From an uncultured Prevotellaceae bacterium (GTDB taxonomy: Bacteria > Bacteroidota > Bacteroidia > Bacteroidales > Muribaculaceae): a DNA stretch of 64,000 bases. The notes beneath the pieces are model-generated. The model did not search any database, was not told the origin of the DNA, and was given only the letters and a program-made list of their open reading frames with translations. Made by a program: the position numbers and the translations under genes. Shown here piece after piece: positions 16,500 to 23,845 of the stretch (positions are counted from its first letter, which is position 1; each line of letters opens with the position of its first letter). Location of the stretch: NCBI GenBank assembly GCA_946186575.1, contig CAMHNO010000002.1, forward strand, positions 1-64,000. Reading direction: 5' to 3'.

Positions 16500-16533
16500 C
16501 AATCACCCCGAGGCTTATGCCCCGGGGTGATTG
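16500..16533. terminator. Bidirectional terminator between convergent genes
   Basis: 11-bp arms (16500-16510 and 16523-16533, core AATCACCCCG) with a Gly-codon-like loop. It lies between the repeat-protein gene and the convergent lipoprotein gene. A related hairpin (AATCACCCTG) is at 18993-19030. Confidence 0.8.
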
Positions 16534-16592
16534 TTCAATCTAATTCGGTTATTAGCATTTGCGATAAAACGCAAGACGCAAAACTCAGTGCA

Positions 16593-17003
16593 CTACTTCT
16601 TTGCCTTGGCATCATCATTAGCCTTGGGGGCTTCTTTGACTTGGGGAGCCTCTTCCTTGATGCTCTTGGCCTTCTCGTCGAGTGCTTTATTAATCTTTTC
16701 GCGATAGGACTTATCAAAATAGGCCCTTACCGACTTCACCGTTGAGTCTCTCAAACCGTTGGTTGTGTCGGCCTTCAGCTTATATTTGTAAGACTCATAA
16801 AAAACTGTTTCCATCGAGTCGAGGCGCATCTTGAGTGCGTCATAGTCCTCACGAGTGGTGACCTTAGCTTTGTCGATGGTCTCCACCAGAGATTTATTAA
16901 GCTGTGTAGCATCTTTTTTCACATCAACTTTGCTGCCGCTACCCGAGCACGACGAAGCAATCAGTGCCATCGCCGTAAGTGATAAGAACAAAAATTTCTT
17001 CAT
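16593..17003 (-). CDS. Small lipoprotein, function unknown
   Basis: 136 residues. Type II signal with lipobox IASSC (Cys19), then a mostly helical, Lys/Glu-rich body (KKDATQLNKSLVETIDKAK, YDALKMRLDSMETVFYESYKYKL) and a low-complexity Ala/Lys/Glu tail (APQVKEAPKANDDAKAKK). Expected in the periplasmic face of a membrane. No known domain recognised. Single gene between terminators. Confidence 0.85.
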   Translation of the reverse strand: MKKFLFLSLTAMALIASSCSGSGSKVDVKKDATQLNKSLVETIDKAKVTTREDYDALKMRLDSMETVFYESYKYKLKADTTNGLRDSTVKSVRAYFDKSYREKINKALDEKAKSIKEEAPQVKEAPKANDDAKAKK

Positions 17004-17117
17004 GATTGTCTATTGTGTTTAATTGTGATTATTCTTTGTGCAAAGGTAACAAAAAATACCATAAATCACCTAATTCCTTTCCAAAAATCAAGGTCTCGGC
17101 CTCAAGCAGCAGCTGTG

Positions 17118-17165
17118 TTAACCTGAGTACAACAAATTTCTTCCCTGAAAAATGCGATTTAGCGA
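17118..17165. repeat. Dispersed intergenic repeat, copy 1
   Basis: Begins TTAACCTGAGT and ends AAAATGCGATTTAGCGA; the copy at 36219-36266 has the same ends at the same 28-bp spacing, while the middle differs. Confidence 0.7.
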
Positions 17166-17247
17166 GACAAAGTTTTAGCTCGCTAAAAAACCTTGCGAGC
17201 GTGAGCATTTTATCTAAAGCCACTGTGTTAGCTGCTCCCCTTATAAC

Positions 17248-17283
17248 AAAGAGACTCGAGGTCGTCTCTACCCGAGTCTCTTT
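17248..17283 (-). terminator. Terminator of the POT transporter gene
   Basis: 11-bp arms AAAGAGACTCG (17248-17258) and CGAGTCTCTTT (17273-17283), 37 bp beyond the stop of the 17321-18850 gene. Confidence 0.8.
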
Positions 17284-17320
17284 TAATTAATATCAAAGCA
17301 ATCTTTTTACTTTAAGGCGA

Positions 17321-18850
17321 TTACTTGGCCACCTTTTCCAAGCGCTTCATCATGATGAACATGAACAGGGCCGAAACCACGCACACGCCAATGAACACAC
17401 TCCACACTACCCACAGTGGAAGGTCGCCCCACAGGTAACCACCCACGCTCACGAGGAAGTTGCCAAGCGCTGTGCTGGCAAACCAGCCGCCCATCATCAA
17501 GCCCTTGAGCTTGGGAGGTGCAACCTTGGTCACAAACGAGATGCCCATGGGCGAGAGCAGCAGCTCACCAAAGGTGAGCACCAAATAGGTCGAGATGAGC
17601 CAGTTGGGCGATACCAGGGTCGCTGCCTCGCCCAGAGCCTTTTGCTCATCGGGAGTGGGCAGGCCCATCGAGCCCACAATCATGATCAAGAACGCCGATG
17701 CAGCTACAAGCATACCCAGCGCAATCTTGCGTGGAGCACTTGGCTCCTTGCCTTTCTTGGCAAGCCACCCAAAGATGGCGAGCGACACTGGGGTCAGAGC
17801 CACCACATAGCACGGATTAAACTGCTGGAAGATGGGAGCAGCAATGTCGATGGGGCCATCAAGATTGAAATAGCGGTAAATCAGCACTCCCAAGCATGCT
17901 GCTATCACACCACCGGCAATGCCGCGGGAGCGATTGCTGTTAGATGAATCGAAGATGGCAAAGAGCGCATACACGATAAAGATGCACAGCACCAGGTTCC
18001 ACACGTCGAATGCCATGCTCTGCAAGCCGCTCGAGGTCTTAGCTGTGAACTCGTTGGCAAAGAAGGTGAGGGTCAAACCATTCTGGTGGAACGCCATCCA
18101 GAAGAAGATAACCACAATAAACACCAGTATCAGGGCCACCACACGCTTCGAGGTCTCACCAGGTGCCAGCTCGGATGCTGCTGCAGCATCCTTGTTGTCC
18201 TTCTTGCTCGAAATGGCGCTCTTCTCCACATGGCGGAAGGTGCCACGGAAGGCATAGTAGATAATAATTGAGACTATGAGCGAAACGCATGCCACGCCAA
18301 AGGCAAAGTGATAACTGTCGGCTACGCTAACGCCAAGATTAGTCTGTGCATACTCCATAATCTTCACCGCTGCCGTTGGCGCAAACATGGCGCCAATGTT
18401 GATTGCCATGTAGAAGATGCTGAAGGCAGCGTCGCGCCGGTCACTGTACTGCGGGTCGTCATAGAGGTTGCCCACCATCACCTGGAGATTACCCTTGAAA
18501 AGGCCTGTTCCCAAGCTCACAAGGAGCAGGGCTCCCATCATTGCAACAAGTGCTACAGTGTCGCCACCCAGAGGCACCGAGAGCGCCACGTAGCCAAAGA
18601 ACATGATAAGGATGCCACTGGTCACCATCTTGCCATAACCGAAGATATCGGCAAGAATACCTCCTATCACTGGCAAGAAGTAGACCAGCATCAGGAAGCT
18701 GCTGTAGATGAGGCCTGCAGTGCCTGGCTCCAAGCCGAAGTTCTCACGCAGAAAGAGCGCGAAAACCGCAATCATCGTGTAGTAGCCAAAGCGCTCACCA
18801 GTGTTGGCCAGCGCAAGGGCATACAAGCCTTTAGGTTGATTTTTGAACAT
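17321..18850 (-). CDS. POT/PTR2-family proton-dependent peptide transporter
   Basis: 509 residues, about 12-14 membrane helices. N-terminal family signature GERFGYYTM (about 18-26); the usual ExxER proton motif reads NTGER here, so its first Glu is missing. Conserved GTGLFKGNLQVMVGNLY and FFWMAFHQNGLTLTFF (helix 7 region) support a peptide symporter importing di- and tripeptides across the inner membrane. Probably downstream partner of the paralog at 19067-20731, but a hairpin at 18993-19030 separates them. Confidence 0.9.
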   Translation of the reverse strand: MFKNQPKGLYALALANTGERFGYYTMIAVFALFLRENFGLEPGTAGLIYSSFLMLVYFLPVIGGILADIFGYGKMVTSGILIMFFGYVALSVPLGGDTVALVAMMGALLLVSLGTGLFKGNLQVMVGNLYDDPQYSDRRDAAFSIFYMAINIGAMFAPTAAVKIMEYAQTNLGVSVADSYHFAFGVACVSLIVSIIIYYAFRGTFRHVEKSAISSKKDNKDAAAASELAPGETSKRVVALILVFIVVIFFWMAFHQNGLTLTFFANEFTAKTSSGLQSMAFDVWNLVLCIFIVYALFAIFDSSNSNRSRGIAGGVIAACLGVLIYRYFNLDGPIDIAAPIFQQFNPCYVVALTPVSLAIFGWLAKKGKEPSAPRKIALGMLVAASAFLIMIVGSMGLPTPDEQKALGEAATLVSPNWLISTYLVLTFGELLLSPMGISFVTKVAPPKLKGLMMGGWFASTALGNFLVSVGGYLWGDLPLWVVWSVFIGVCVVSALFMFIMMKRLEKVAK

Positions 18851-18992
18851 AACTCGATTGTTTTTTATTTGTTATTACTTAAATGTTTTGATTCTCTCGA
18901 TTATATACCGTGAACTGTCTAAATCTATCAAAAAAAACGAGATTTAGACGGTTTGGGCACATTTCTGTACCATTTTGGGAGGAAATCAAACA

Positions 18993-19030
18993 AATCACCC
19001 TGCGGCCAAGGCATAGGCCCCAGGGTGATT
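18993..19030 (-). terminator. Hairpin between the two peptide transporter genes
   Basis: Arms AATCACCCTG (18993-19002) and CAGGGTGATT (19021-19030) with an inner GGCC pair. Located 37 bp after the stop of the 19067-20731 gene. Confidence 0.7.
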
Positions 19031-19066
19031 GTTAAGCTATATTATCGGTCGCGTGCGACGAGTATG

Positions 19067-20731
19067 TTACTTAGTAACGCGCTCGAGCCACTTCACCATA
19101 CCCAGCATCACACCCATTGAGATGAGGCAGAAAGCGGCAAACACTGCCCAGCACTGCCACTGATATGGGAAGTTATTAAGCATTGTCACACCAAGAGCGA
19201 TGAACAAGTTACCTACTGCTGTAGCAGTCAGCCACCAACCCTGGCACACGCCTTGCAGGTGAGCGGGGGCCACCTTAGAAACAAACGACAGTCCAAGTGG
19301 TGAAATGAACAACTCCGAAACGGTAAGGAAGAAATAGGTAACAATCAGAACCCAGGGGCCAGCCTTCATCGACTCCTTCATGGCTTCGGGCAGACTCTTG
19401 AATTCGGTACCAGAGGGATAACCATTTTGGGCCGCGATAACGATGAGGAAGATGTAGGCACTGGCGGCCAAGAACATACCAAACGCAATCTTGCGTGGAG
19501 TAGAGATTTCTTTGCCTTTACGTGCCAGCGTAGCAAATATCATCATAATGATTGGAGTGAGCACAATCACAAAGAATGGATTAATGCATTGCCAAATCTC
19601 TGGAGCAATCGAGCTGGTGTTACAGAAGTCACGGGCAAACACCGACAGCGACTGACCATTCTGGTGGAATGAGAACCAGAAGAACACTGCCACGCCAAGC
19701 ACTGCAAACAGGGCATACATGCGCTGCTTTATCTCCTTAGCATCGGCTGTAACTTGCTCTTGGTTAACTTCGACTGCTTCTTTTATTTTCTTAACAGGGT
19801 TTGGCAACGATTTGCGAGTGGCCACAAAGATCACCAATGATATTATCATAGCCAAAGCTGATGCTATAAACGAATAGTGCACACCAGTGTTGAAGCTTTC
19901 AAGATAGTTGGCGCAGAATGTTGCCATGTCACCCACCTGACCACCTTCTAAAACTGAATTCTGAGCAAGAGTAGTGAGGTTCTGCATGTCATCGCCTTTG
20001 AGGGTTCCCTCTAAGAAACCGTGGCACAGGCGAGGCAGGTCGGCATTATAGATGAACCCCTCCATCTTGAGCAGTGCGCTGCGCAGCAATGGAGCAACGA
20101 AAGGCGCAATCACACCACCAATGTTGATGAACACATAGAAAATTTGGAAACCACTGTCACGACGCGACTTGGCGATTGCAAGCTCTTCGGCTCCTTTCTT
20201 GGCTGCTTCGGCTTCATAGTTGTCATAGAGTTGACCCACGATAGCCTGAAGGTTGCCCTTGAACAAACCGTTACCCGAGGCAATGAGCAGGAGTGCAAAG
20301 CAAGTCAGCACAAGTATCCAAGTGGGTACTGAGCCGGGATTGCCACCAAACACGGGCACCGACAAAATAATGTAGCCAGTGGCCATGACAATGAGGCCTA
20401 ACATGATTATGCCTTTGTAGTTCTGCAATCTGTCGGCAAGTATTCCGCCAGGAAGACTAAGCACGTAGATGAGGAAATAGAACACGGCATAAATCCAACC
20501 AGCAGCATCATCGCTGATGCCGAACTTTGAACACAAGAATAGCAGCAGCACTGCATTCATGATGTAGTAGCCAAATCGCTCGCCCATGTTTGACAGAGCG
20601 GCCGAGATAAGGCCCTTGGGGTGCTTCTTCTTAGCCTCGATAATATAATAAACGAGGAAAGGTAAAACCACAACTAAAATCGCAAGTAACATAAACACCA
20701 TGCGATTGTTGTTCCATAGTTCTAATAACAT
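19067..20731 (-). CDS. POT/PTR2-family peptide transporter (paralog)
   Basis: 554 residues. An extra N-terminal helix (about 10-32) precedes the family signature NMGERFGYYIM; GNGLFKGNLQAIVGQLYDN and FFWFSFHQNGQSLSVFA are conserved. A soluble insertion at about 215-275 (NADLPRLCHGFLEG...FCANYLESF) lengthens it relative to the neighbour. As in the neighbour, the first Glu of ExxER is replaced (here Asn). Likely inner-membrane proton/peptide symporter; substrate preference cannot be read from sequence. Confidence 0.88.
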   Translation of the reverse strand: MLLELWNNNRMVFMLLAILVVVLPFLVYYIIEAKKKHPKGLISAALSNMGERFGYYIMNAVLLLFLCSKFGISDDAAGWIYAVFYFLIYVLSLPGGILADRLQNYKGIIMLGLIVMATGYIILSVPVFGGNPGSVPTWILVLTCFALLLIASGNGLFKGNLQAIVGQLYDNYEAEAAKKGAEELAIAKSRRDSGFQIFYVFINIGGVIAPFVAPLLRSALLKMEGFIYNADLPRLCHGFLEGTLKGDDMQNLTTLAQNSVLEGGQVGDMATFCANYLESFNTGVHYSFIASALAMIISLVIFVATRKSLPNPVKKIKEAVEVNQEQVTADAKEIKQRMYALFAVLGVAVFFWFSFHQNGQSLSVFARDFCNTSSIAPEIWQCINPFFVIVLTPIIMMIFATLARKGKEISTPRKIAFGMFLAASAYIFLIVIAAQNGYPSGTEFKSLPEAMKESMKAGPWVLIVTYFFLTVSELFISPLGLSFVSKVAPAHLQGVCQGWWLTATAVGNLFIALGVTMLNNFPYQWQCWAVFAAFCLISMGVMLGMVKWLERVTK

Positions 20732-20787
20732 AGTCAGTTTATTTATTAATGGTTAAAATTTTATTTGTCTTCATTGTGCTTTATGCA

Positions 20788-21213
20788 TTATGAATTATGC
20801 ATTGTAAAAGCCATGGCATAGGCTTTCATGTTCTTGAGCATCGAGAGCAGGCCATTGCTGCGGGTGGGCGACAGGTGGTCGCGCAACCCTATGCGGTCAA
20901 TGAAGTAGAGGTCGGCATCAACGATGTCCTGTGGTTTCTGGCCCGAGAGCACTCTGATGAGCAGTGCCACAATGCCCTTTACTATGATGGCGTCGCTGTC
21001 GGCTCGGTAGGTCACCACGCCGTCGTGGTACTGTGCGTCGAGCCACAGGCGGCTCTGGCAGCCGTCTATCAGGTTGTCGGGCGTCTTCTGGCTCTCGTCG
21101 AGCGTGTCGAGGCCATTGCCTAATTCAATAATGTAGGCATAGCGGTCCATCCAGTCGTCCATGCCGCCGAACTCGTCGATTATCTCGTCTTGAATCTGGT
21201 TTATCTGTGCCAT
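20788..21213 (-). CDS. sufE: SufE-family sulfur-acceptor protein
   Basis: 141 residues from ATG 21213; the longer TTG start at 21246 lies inside the promoter -7 box, so I reject it. Cysteine Cys52 in LIDGCQSRLW is the sulfur-accepting residue of the family; downstream LLSMLKNMKAYA and DADLYFIDRIGLRDHLSPTRSNGL are conserved. It would take persulfide from the SufS desulfurase for Fe-S cluster assembly in the cytoplasm. No suf genes are next to it; it has its own promoter. Confidence 0.92.
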   Translation of the reverse strand: MAQINQIQDEIIDEFGGMDDWMDRYAYIIELGNGLDTLDESQKTPDNLIDGCQSRLWLDAQYHDGVVTYRADSDAIIVKGIVALLIRVLSGQKPQDIVDADLYFIDRIGLRDHLSPTRSNGLLSMLKNMKAYAMAFTMHNS

Positions 21214-21243
21214 CTTATTATGAAATAATGTATATAAATCGGT

Positions 21244-21274
21244 CAAAGTTACTCATATTTTTCATTTCTCACAA
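21244..21274 (-). promoter_or_regulatory. Promoter of the sufE gene
   Basis: Minus strand -7 TAACTTTG (21244-21251), -33 TTGT (21271-21274), spacing 19 bp; it decides the start codon at 21213. Confidence 0.65.
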
Positions 21275-21288
21275 CTTTTAATCAAAAA

Positions 21289-21324
21289 AAATAGTGCTGA
21301 GACATCACATGCTCGGCACTATTT
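21289..21324 (-). terminator. Terminator of the PpiD-like gene
   Basis: 13-bp arms (21289-21301 and 21312-21324, AAATAGTGCTGAG/CTCGGCACTATTT with one G-T pair), followed on the minus strand by a T-run. Just past the stop at 21352. Confidence 0.85.
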
Positions 21325-21351
21325 TTAATATAGTTGGAATCTGATATTCTA

Positions 21352-23454
21352 TCAGCTGAACTTGATCAAGTTGTTCTTAACCTTGCGGCTACCTTGCAAG
21401 ATGCGACCAAGGCGCTGCTGCATACCCAAGTTCTGGCGACGATATTGCTCGGCCACCTGCTTGTCGGAGAGGTTGCGGGCAGCAGTGATGTTATTCACTT
21501 GAACCACATAGAATGCTCGAGTGCCAGCCACTGCCTTAATCTGACCCTTTGCCTTTGCACCAAGGCCTGCCAGAGTGCCGGCAACACGGCCATCAAGCAT
21601 CTGCTGAGGCGATGCCATTACCACCTGAGCGCTGTCGACCTTCACATTCTTAAACTGGGCATAGCTGTCGAGTGAGGTCACCTTCTTGCTGTTATACTCC
21701 TTCATCAGCATCTGAGCCTTCTTCTCGTTCTTTACTATCTCGGTCAGTTGCTCCTTAACCTGGGGGCAATCAAGGGGAAGATAGTCTTTGTACACAGCAT
21801 CAACTGCCACTGCTATCATCTCGGTATCGCTGGTGAAAATCTGAGAAATCGAACCTGGTTTGCTATCGAAAGCCCATTTCACAGCCTTGCGGGTGTCTCT
21901 GAGGCCACCGCCGCCCATCATCATCATCATCTGGTTCATGCCCAGCTGGCTGGTCGACGGGGAGATCATCTCTTCCTGAATGTCAAAGCCGGCTTTCTTG
22001 GCATTCTTCACAAATGCCGACACGCTCTTGTTCTTGTTCAGGTAACCCTGCAACTTGTCCTGCAGACCACTCACTGTGGCATCGCTGGGATAGTCGGTAT
22101 ACTTGGCGCGAGCAATCTTGTAGAAGGTCACACCAGCTTTTTTGTTTGCAACACGGGCAAACACTGCACCTTCCTTGCCAGAATTCACCTCAAAGTACTT
22201 GTCGCCAGCGGCAAACTCGTTGACCTTGCTGCGAATCGAGTCGGGCAGCATGAAGGGGCGCATGAGCTGCTGTGGGTTGCTCTTCTGCACATTCACGCCT
22301 TCTATTTTTGCCAATGCCTCAATCGAGTCACCCTTTGCAAGACAAGCCATGATTGAGTCTTGACGTTTTTTGTCGCCAGCAACCTGAACCAGGTCGAGGC
22401 CTATCGAGTCGATGCTCTCATAGGTGTCGGTCACCATATATATATAGGTGTCGCGGTCGCGGCCAGCAGCGTCTTTCTTCTCGCAAGTGCCCTTGCCACC
22501 CTCAAGCAGGCGGGTGAACAGGTCGTCCTTGCTCACGGTCTTGCCGTCGCTGGCAAATGCCACCTTGTCGGCCACTGTGGTGGTCAGTGAGTCGAGCACG
22601 ATGTCGTTATTTGAGCGAACACCAGCCACGCCCTGACTTTGAAGCGTAGCGAGAATGTTGTTGACCTTAGCGGCGGCTTTAGTGCGGTCGGCACTCGAGG
22701 GGTCTACATCCACCTTGATGTAGTGGATAAGACGCATCTCATCGTCAATCCTGAAGGTCTCTTTATACTTGTCGTAAGCGGCACGCAAGTCCTGGTCGGT
22801 AACCTTAATCGACTTGTCGTCGATTGTCGAGTAGTCAACCTTGGCATAGGTCACGTCGTAGAGGTCACCTTCCTGCTTGGCAAGTGCAATGTCGACATTG
22901 CTGGCCTGCATGCAGCCGTCCACAACCAGAGCCATCTTCTGAGCCTTGAGTTGGAGCTGCATGTTCTGAGCCTCTTCCTCATACATTGCCCTAGCTTGAG
23001 CCAAACCAGGATCGTTAGGATCAATCTTGCCAGGGTTCTTCAGCAGCTGAAGCAGGGACTGTGGGTCCATACCATTCTGCTGGCAGAACTGCTGGATCGA
23101 TTGAGGGGGATTGCTAACCATCATGTCGGCAACTTCACTGCCGGTGGCAACGATGTTGGCTTCCTCACACTCCTGCGAGATAAGCGATTCCTGAATCATG
23201 CTCTGAATCACCTGCTGTTGCAACTGGGCGGGGTCCTGCTTGTTCTCTGGATCCTGCTTGCTCTGCATCAGCTGTGATTTCGCTTGAAACTCGTTAAATT
23301 CAATTTTCTCATCTCCCACCTTGGCGGCAAGTGTGTTGGTCGTGAATGCACCCGATGCACGCACTGCCTCCTCGAGGATAAATGCAAGAAGGCCAAGTCC
23401 TATCACCAGCGTGAGGACTCCAGCCCTTGATCTGATTTTTTCTAATACTGCCAT
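21352..23454 (-). CDS. PpiD/SurA-type membrane-anchored foldase
   Basis: 700 residues. N-terminal anchor helix about 13-33 (LTLVIGLGLLAFILEEAV), then a SurA-type N-terminal chaperone domain (VGDEKIEFNEFQAKSQLMQ...QSMIQESLISQECEEANIV) and a long periplasmic part. This is the layout of Bacteroidota peptidylprolyl isomerases of the PpiD type, which help newly exported outer-membrane and periplasmic proteins fold. A standard parvulin core is not obvious by eye. Met-rich run near 520 (NQMMMMMGGGG). Single gene with a terminator. Confidence 0.85.
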   Translation of the reverse strand: MAVLEKIRSRAGVLTLVIGLGLLAFILEEAVRASGAFTTNTLAAKVGDEKIEFNEFQAKSQLMQSKQDPENKQDPAQLQQQVIQSMIQESLISQECEEANIVATGSEVADMMVSNPPQSIQQFCQQNGMDPQSLLQLLKNPGKIDPNDPGLAQARAMYEEEAQNMQLQLKAQKMALVVDGCMQASNVDIALAKQEGDLYDVTYAKVDYSTIDDKSIKVTDQDLRAAYDKYKETFRIDDEMRLIHYIKVDVDPSSADRTKAAAKVNNILATLQSQGVAGVRSNNDIVLDSLTTTVADKVAFASDGKTVSKDDLFTRLLEGGKGTCEKKDAAGRDRDTYIYMVTDTYESIDSIGLDLVQVAGDKKRQDSIMACLAKGDSIEALAKIEGVNVQKSNPQQLMRPFMLPDSIRSKVNEFAAGDKYFEVNSGKEGAVFARVANKKAGVTFYKIARAKYTDYPSDATVSGLQDKLQGYLNKNKSVSAFVKNAKKAGFDIQEEMISPSTSQLGMNQMMMMMGGGGLRDTRKAVKWAFDSKPGSISQIFTSDTEMIAVAVDAVYKDYLPLDCPQVKEQLTEIVKNEKKAQMLMKEYNSKKVTSLDSYAQFKNVKVDSAQVVMASPQQMLDGRVAGTLAGLGAKAKGQIKAVAGTRAFYVVQVNNITAARNLSDKQVAEQYRRQNLGMQQRLGRILQGSRKVKNNLIKFS

Positions 23455-23737
23455 TATACTAATATTTTATGTTTTTTATTTGCCAAAACCTATGGTTCAC
23501 AAAAATAGCACGCAAAGGTATACATTTTTTATTTAATGGCAAAAATGTTGAGCATTTTTGTGACGTTTTTATGCAAAAACCTCAAATTTGCATTAAGCAT
23601 GAATACAATTATTGATAGTTTTTGATTAGGTTTCATGGCGACCGTGAGCGTTTTATCTAAAAAATTCCTATGTGCCACAGGCATGTTAATATATGCTAAA
23701 AACTTACGGGTTTGTGTAATATTTGAACAAATTGTTG

Positions 23738-23745
23738 TAAATTTG
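23738..23745 (+). promoter_or_regulatory. -7 promoter box of the 23846 gene
   Basis: TAAATTTG matches TAnnTTTG; a TTTG lies 23 bp upstream (23711-23714), slightly too far. Predicts a leader of about 90 nt. Confidence 0.45.
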
Positions 23746-23768
23746 TCAAATTACGATTTGCCATATTA

Positions 23769-23822
23769 CAGGGATTAATGGGTTCTATCCCTGAATGCGG
23801 CCATGAAAAAACGTTAGAACCC
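23769..23822 (+). promoter_or_regulatory. Two mutually exclusive hairpins in an mRNA leader
   Basis: Hairpin A: CAGGGAT (23769-23775) with ATCCCTG (23787-23793). Hairpin B: GGGTTCTA (23780-23787) with TAGAACCC (23815-23822). B's left arm lies in A's loop and they share base 23787, so only one can form at a time. Position just before the start suggests a regulatory leader (inference). Confidence 0.5.
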
Positions 23823-23845
23823 AATAAAACTTAAAAAATGTGATT

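Larger units (their letters stand above)
17004..17320. other. 317-bp intergenic region with dispersed repeat and hairpins
   Basis: Contains a 48-bp repeat copy (17118-17165) also found at 36219-36266, a perfect 9-bp-stem hairpin (17158-17166 with 17179-17187, TTTAGCGAG/CTCGCTAAA), an 18-bp segment 17201-17218 repeated at 23644-23661, and the terminator at 17248-17283. No gene seen. Confidence 0.7.
23455..23845. other. 391-bp intergenic region with structured leader
   Basis: Contains an 18-bp segment (23644-23661) repeated at 17201-17218, a -7 box TAAATTTG (23738-23745), and two overlapping hairpins in the leader of the 23846 gene. No gene seen. Confidence 0.6.

Noticed and set aside
21214-21246. 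Longer SufE start at TTG 21246
   Set aside because: The codon lies in the -7 promoter element and the ATG at 21213 starts at the normal family position.
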